The notes beneath the pieces are model-generated. The model was not told the origin of the DNA. It ran no database searches and saw only the letters and a list, made by a program, of their open reading frames with translations. A stretch of 64,000 nucleotides of DNA from an uncultured Christensenella sp. (lineage in GTDB: Bacteria > Bacillota > Clostridia > Christensenellales > UBA1242). The stretch spans positions 65,941 to 129,940 of the forward strand of contig CAJJUK010000001.1 in NCBI GenBank assembly GCA_905195085.1. Reading direction: 5' to 3'. Shown here one piece after another: positions 61,788 through 64,000 of the stretch; positions within the stretch are counted from its first letter, which is position 1, and every line of letters begins with the position of its first letter. The position numbers and the translations under genes were made by a program.

Positions 61788-62153
61788 TCAAACTTTTGTT
61801 CTTTCTTCAGTTTGATGAACAAACTGATCTTCATTAGATTGCTCATGTGATATGGCTTTAGAGCCTTTCTCTTCCATTTCCTTTGCATGGTAAATTTCTT
61901 TAACCATTTCCCAAGGAATAAGTTTTACCTCTGTAATGTCTCCAACTTCAACTCTTTCCCCTACACCATTCTTATTATAAATGTAACTAATTTTATAAGT
62001 ATGTCTTTCAAAACCCAAAATTTTGGCTTGTTTTGCAAACAAACAATTAAGTTTCTCTTCAATTTTTATCTTTTTCTTCAAATTGTTTCTTTGAAATGCT
62101 CTTTCCAATTTTTTTACAAGTTTTTGTTTTTCTTTCTCAAAATCAAACTTCAT
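61788..62153 (-). CDS. Hypothetical protein, third gene of the ArsR operon
   Basis: 121 residues, basic N-terminal helix (KEKQKLVKKLERAFQRNNLKKKIKIE), a short beta part (HTYKISYIYNKNGVGERVEVGDITEV) and an acidic tail. No membrane segment or known family. Follows the DUF4932-like gene by 12 nt. Confidence 0.5.
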   Translation of the reverse strand: MKFDFEKEKQKLVKKLERAFQRNNLKKKIKIEEKLNCLFAKQAKILGFERHTYKISYIYNKNGVGERVEVGDITEVKLIPWEMVKEIYHAKEMEEKGSKAISHEQSNEDQFVHQTEERTKV

Positions 62154-62165
62154 AAACCCTCCTTA

Positions 62166-63125
62166 TCAGAACAAATCAAAAATTTGTTGCAAATATGTTT
62201 CCAAGCAATCATTTGATTTTTGCCATACTTTCAAAATGTCATATATTTTATTGATTCTTTCCCTATTTTGAGATTTAATTTCATTCAAAGCATCTTGAAC
62301 ATCATAGCCCTGATATTTTGCTTTAAATATTGCTCTCAACACCACTGCAATTTCTTCGCAAATATACTGCAAATTTGTGCCAGCAGTATATTTAGTTTTT
62401 AAAATTTTATCAAATTCTTCTGTTGCGTGAACTTCAATATTACCTTCATCAACAATTCTTCTAAGATAACACAAAGTAAAAATATGGAAAATTCTTGGTG
62501 TCAATGGATAATTGACCAAAACATCAAATTCTCCTTTCAAATCATTTGAAAAATTAATAACAAATTCACCATCTTTTCTATAATCATAAAAAGCACCCCT
62601 GCCATCTCTGCCACATAAAGGCAACAAATTAATGATGTAGTCAACATCAGTGTCGATCTTATAAAATTCTTCAAACTTAGAAAGCAACTTAAAATCAATG
62701 GCTTGTTTTGCCTTATCAATAAATCTTTGATACAAGTCACTGTGTTCCATGTAAAATTGCTCAAAACCAATAATCTCAACAAACTCCTTAATTGACTTCA
62801 TAAAATCAACAACAATTGAATCTGAGCCCAATCTTCTAGCAAAAGGATATGGCAACAACTCACCCATTTTGAAATCATCATTCAACTGCATTGCAAGTGA
62901 ATAAGGTGCATCATAGCAAAAATTGTATTTTTCAATGATTTCATTCAAAAGTTTAACAGTTTGAGTATCAGAAAATTTTGAGAACTTGTTATAAACATCA
63001 TTCACATAATTAATATCTCTGTTAAACAACATCAAATTTGGATATTCTTTCCTATAGTTAGAAATGTAGAGAAGCACATCCATAAGTTCCGTTCTCTTAT
63101 CAACAACAACTTTTATATCTTTCAT
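62166..63125 (-). CDS. DUF4932-like protein without HExxH motif
   Basis: 319 residues. VDKRTELMDVLLYISNY, FCYDAPYSLAMQLND and CGRDGRGAFYDYRKDGEFVINFSNDL resemble the DUF4932 family, in which a zinc peptidase-type HExxH is expected; at the corresponding position here the sequence is LTPRIFHIFTLCYLRR and no HExxH exists, so if the family call is right the protein has lost or never had protease activity. Start ATG 63125, directly after the arsR stop (SD GAGGAGGG inside arsR). Confidence 0.6.
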   Translation of the reverse strand: MKDIKVVVDKRTELMDVLLYISNYRKEYPNLMLFNRDINYVNDVYNKFSKFSDTQTVKLLNEIIEKYNFCYDAPYSLAMQLNDDFKMGELLPYPFARRLGSDSIVVDFMKSIKEFVEIIGFEQFYMEHSDLYQRFIDKAKQAIDFKLLSKFEEFYKIDTDVDYIINLLPLCGRDGRGAFYDYRKDGEFVINFSNDLKGEFDVLVNYPLTPRIFHIFTLCYLRRIVDEGNIEVHATEEFDKILKTKYTAGTNLQYICEEIAVVLRAIFKAKYQGYDVQDALNEIKSQNRERINKIYDILKVWQKSNDCLETYLQQIFDLF

Positions 63126-63126
63126 A

Positions 63127-63597
63127 TTATTCACCCTCCTCAATAATTTGTGAAGCCCCAAGAATCATAAACAAAACGCAAGAAATATATTTTCCAAAAA
63201 TGGAATATTTTTCATTGTCCTTTTTAATAATTCCCAATTTTTCCAAAAATGAAAGATGATGATACACCTTTCCTGTCGTTGGAAAATTCAAGATTTCCAT
63301 AATATCCTTGGCTGTCAAAGGTTTTTTCAAGAGCAGTTTCACAATATCAAGTCTATCCTCGCTTGAAAAAGCATCAACCACTTGAGCAATTTTCTTGGAA
63401 CTGATTTTCAAAATTCGAGAAATCGCAACATCTCCACTGAAGTTTGCACCAATTTCGCCATCTGGAGACTCATACTTCCCACAATATGACATTGTTCCAA
63501 CATTAACAGAATTAACATCAGGTCCTTTACGTTTGTTTTCAAGTTTATCAAGTCTTGATTCAATTGCTGTTAATTTTTCTAGTATCTCTTTTTCCAT
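63127..63597 (-). CDS. ArsR-family winged-helix regulator
   Basis: 156 residues. N-terminal coiled coil, central region with acidic linker, and C-terminal winged helix (VDAFSSEDRLDIVKLLLKKPLTAKDIMEILNFPTTGKVYHHLSFLEKLGIIKK). The ArsR metal-box cysteines are not evident, so effector is unknown. SD AAGGAGGG before ATG 63597, stop overlaps the next gene. A palindrome between promoter and start suggests autoregulation. Confidence 0.85.
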   Translation of the reverse strand: MEKEILEKLTAIESRLDKLENKRKGPDVNSVNVGTMSYCGKYESPDGEIGANFSGDVAISRILKISSKKIAQVVDAFSSEDRLDIVKLLLKKPLTAKDIMEILNFPTTGKVYHHLSFLEKLGIIKKDNEKYSIFGKYISCVLFMILGASQIIEEGE

Positions 63598-63622
63598 ATT
63601 TCCCTCCTTTCATATTTCAATT

Positions 63623-63638
63623 TTACGTAATTACGTAA
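63623..63638. promoter_or_regulatory. Operator palindrome of the ArsR operon
   Basis: TTACGTAATTACGTAA, a perfect 16-bp palindrome made of two TTACGTAA half sites, lying 11 nt downstream of the -10 of the arsR promoter. Probable autoregulatory site. Confidence 0.7.
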
Positions 63639-63648
63639 TTTCATAATT

Positions 63649-63677
63649 AATATATAACAAAAAAAGTGTCTTGTCAA
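63649..63677 (-). promoter_or_regulatory. Promoter of the ArsR operon
   Basis: Minus strand TTGACA (63672-63677), 17-nt spacer, TATATT (63649-63654). Confidence 0.75.
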
Positions 63678-63679
63678 CA

Positions 63680-63863
63680 CTTTTAAAAAAAATTTTAAAA
63701 TTTTCATTCTTTAAGAAGATTATTGAATTTATCAACAACCTTCTCTATCAAATACCACTGAATTAAAAAGACAGGATTTTCAAAGTCGATACATGGCATA
63801 ATATAGATTATAAATAGTCTGCCATTTATATAAATAATCAAAAAATAAAAGCACAAAGAGACG
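63680..63863. other. Gap between arsR promoter and 16S terminator
   Basis: No gene is supported. A partial REP-like motif GGCATAATATAG lies at about 63795-63806, flanked by imperfect complementarity. The short minus-strand open frame at 63780-63971 runs through the rRNA trailer and terminator and is not credible. Confidence 0.45.
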
Positions 63864-63895
63864 AAAAAAAGAGAGTAGGAAGACTACTCTCTCTT
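63864..63895 (-). terminator. Intrinsic terminator downstream of 16S rRNA
   Basis: Minus strand AGAGAGTAG / CTACTCTCT, 9 bp, loop TCTTC, followed by TTTTTTT. It lies about 90 nt after the 16S 3' end, with no 23S, 5S or tRNA in between or beyond. Confidence 0.9.
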
Positions 63896-63978
63896 TCGTA
63901 TTAATTAAATAGTTTCTCGAACAATCGTTATCTCGTTCACTTTTTGGGTGATTCCTCACCCTCATCGACATCTCTCTT

Positions 63979-64000
63979 TAAAAGGAGGTGATCCAGCGGC
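63979..64000 (-). rRNA. rrs: 16S rRNA, 3' end only
   Basis: The plus strand ends AAAGGAGGTGATCCAGCGGC, the exact complement of the universal 16S 3' terminus (GGATCACCTCCTTT with anti-SD CCTCC). The gene continues beyond the window. GCCGC in place of the usual GCGGC before TGGATCACC suggests a compensated change in helix 45. Confidence 0.92.

Noticed and set aside
63780..63971. Minus-strand open frame of 63 codons next to 16S
   Set aside because: Covers the rRNA trailer and its terminator; no SD.

Overview
The window is chromosomal DNA of a low-GC, standard-code, Shine-Dalgarno-using Firmicute, most likely an uncultured Clostridia-like lineage. Supporting signs are a Phe T-box in front of pheST, an infC-rpmI-rplT operon with leader attenuation, RNase Y, HslUV, ClpXP with trigger factor, argR-recN, the comM-dprA-topA-trmFO-hslVU order, cysteine desulfurase plus ThiI, and a SpoIVB peptidase pointing to a sporulating ancestry. 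TGA is a stop throughout. No tRNA gene, transposase or CRISPR array was seen. At the right edge the last 20 nt are the 3' end of a 16S rRNA on the minus strand (anti-SD CCTCC), followed about 90 nt later by a strong intrinsic terminator and then protein genes, so this 16S looks unlinked from 23S.

Layout. 1-12 kb, mostly plus strand: 3' end of proS, small membrane proteins, an extended SDR, infC-rpmI-rplT, an rRNA/tRNA methyltransferase, YebC, ruvC-ruvA-ruvB-queA-tgt. 12-30 kb, minus strand: iscS-iscU, tcdA-trxA, comM-dprA-topA-TrmFO-like-hslV-hslU, rny, clpX/clpP/tig. 30-38 kb: a tyrosine recombinase, SpoIVB, a YgjP-type metallopeptidase, a large PadR regulator fused to four membrane segments, a COG2426 membrane protein, recN and argR with ARG boxes. 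38-50 kb: thiI with its own cysteine desulfurase, pheT/pheS with T-box, an RluA-type pseudouridine synthase, a 46-aa Lys/Ser/Ala-rich gene, ruvX-DUF1292, polA. 50-57.6 kb: a compact, intact minus-strand phage morphogenesis cassette (small packaging-associated protein, Zn-finger protein, portal, scaffold, major capsid, connectors, two holins) with its own promoter and terminator but no large terminase, integrase, tail or lysin. 57.6-64 kb: an ABC transporter without a binding protein, a YkvI-like transporter, a secreted protein, a YwaF-like protein, and a three-gene ArsR operon with a palindromic operator next to the 16S gene.

Two features run across the whole window. First, at least five transcription units have a good promoter whose -10 box lies exactly 6-7 nt before the ATG, which predicts leaderless mRNAs (membrane protein at 5543, ruvC, xer, ygjP-like, rluA-like). 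Second, a REP-like palindromic motif (TTGCATAATACC and its complement) recurs in more than ten intergenic gaps and never inside genes that I could see. The most unusual single loci are the capsid-plus-holin cassette, the membrane-tethered PadR protein, the TrmFO homologue lacking both expected redox cysteines, and the orphan 16S gene.
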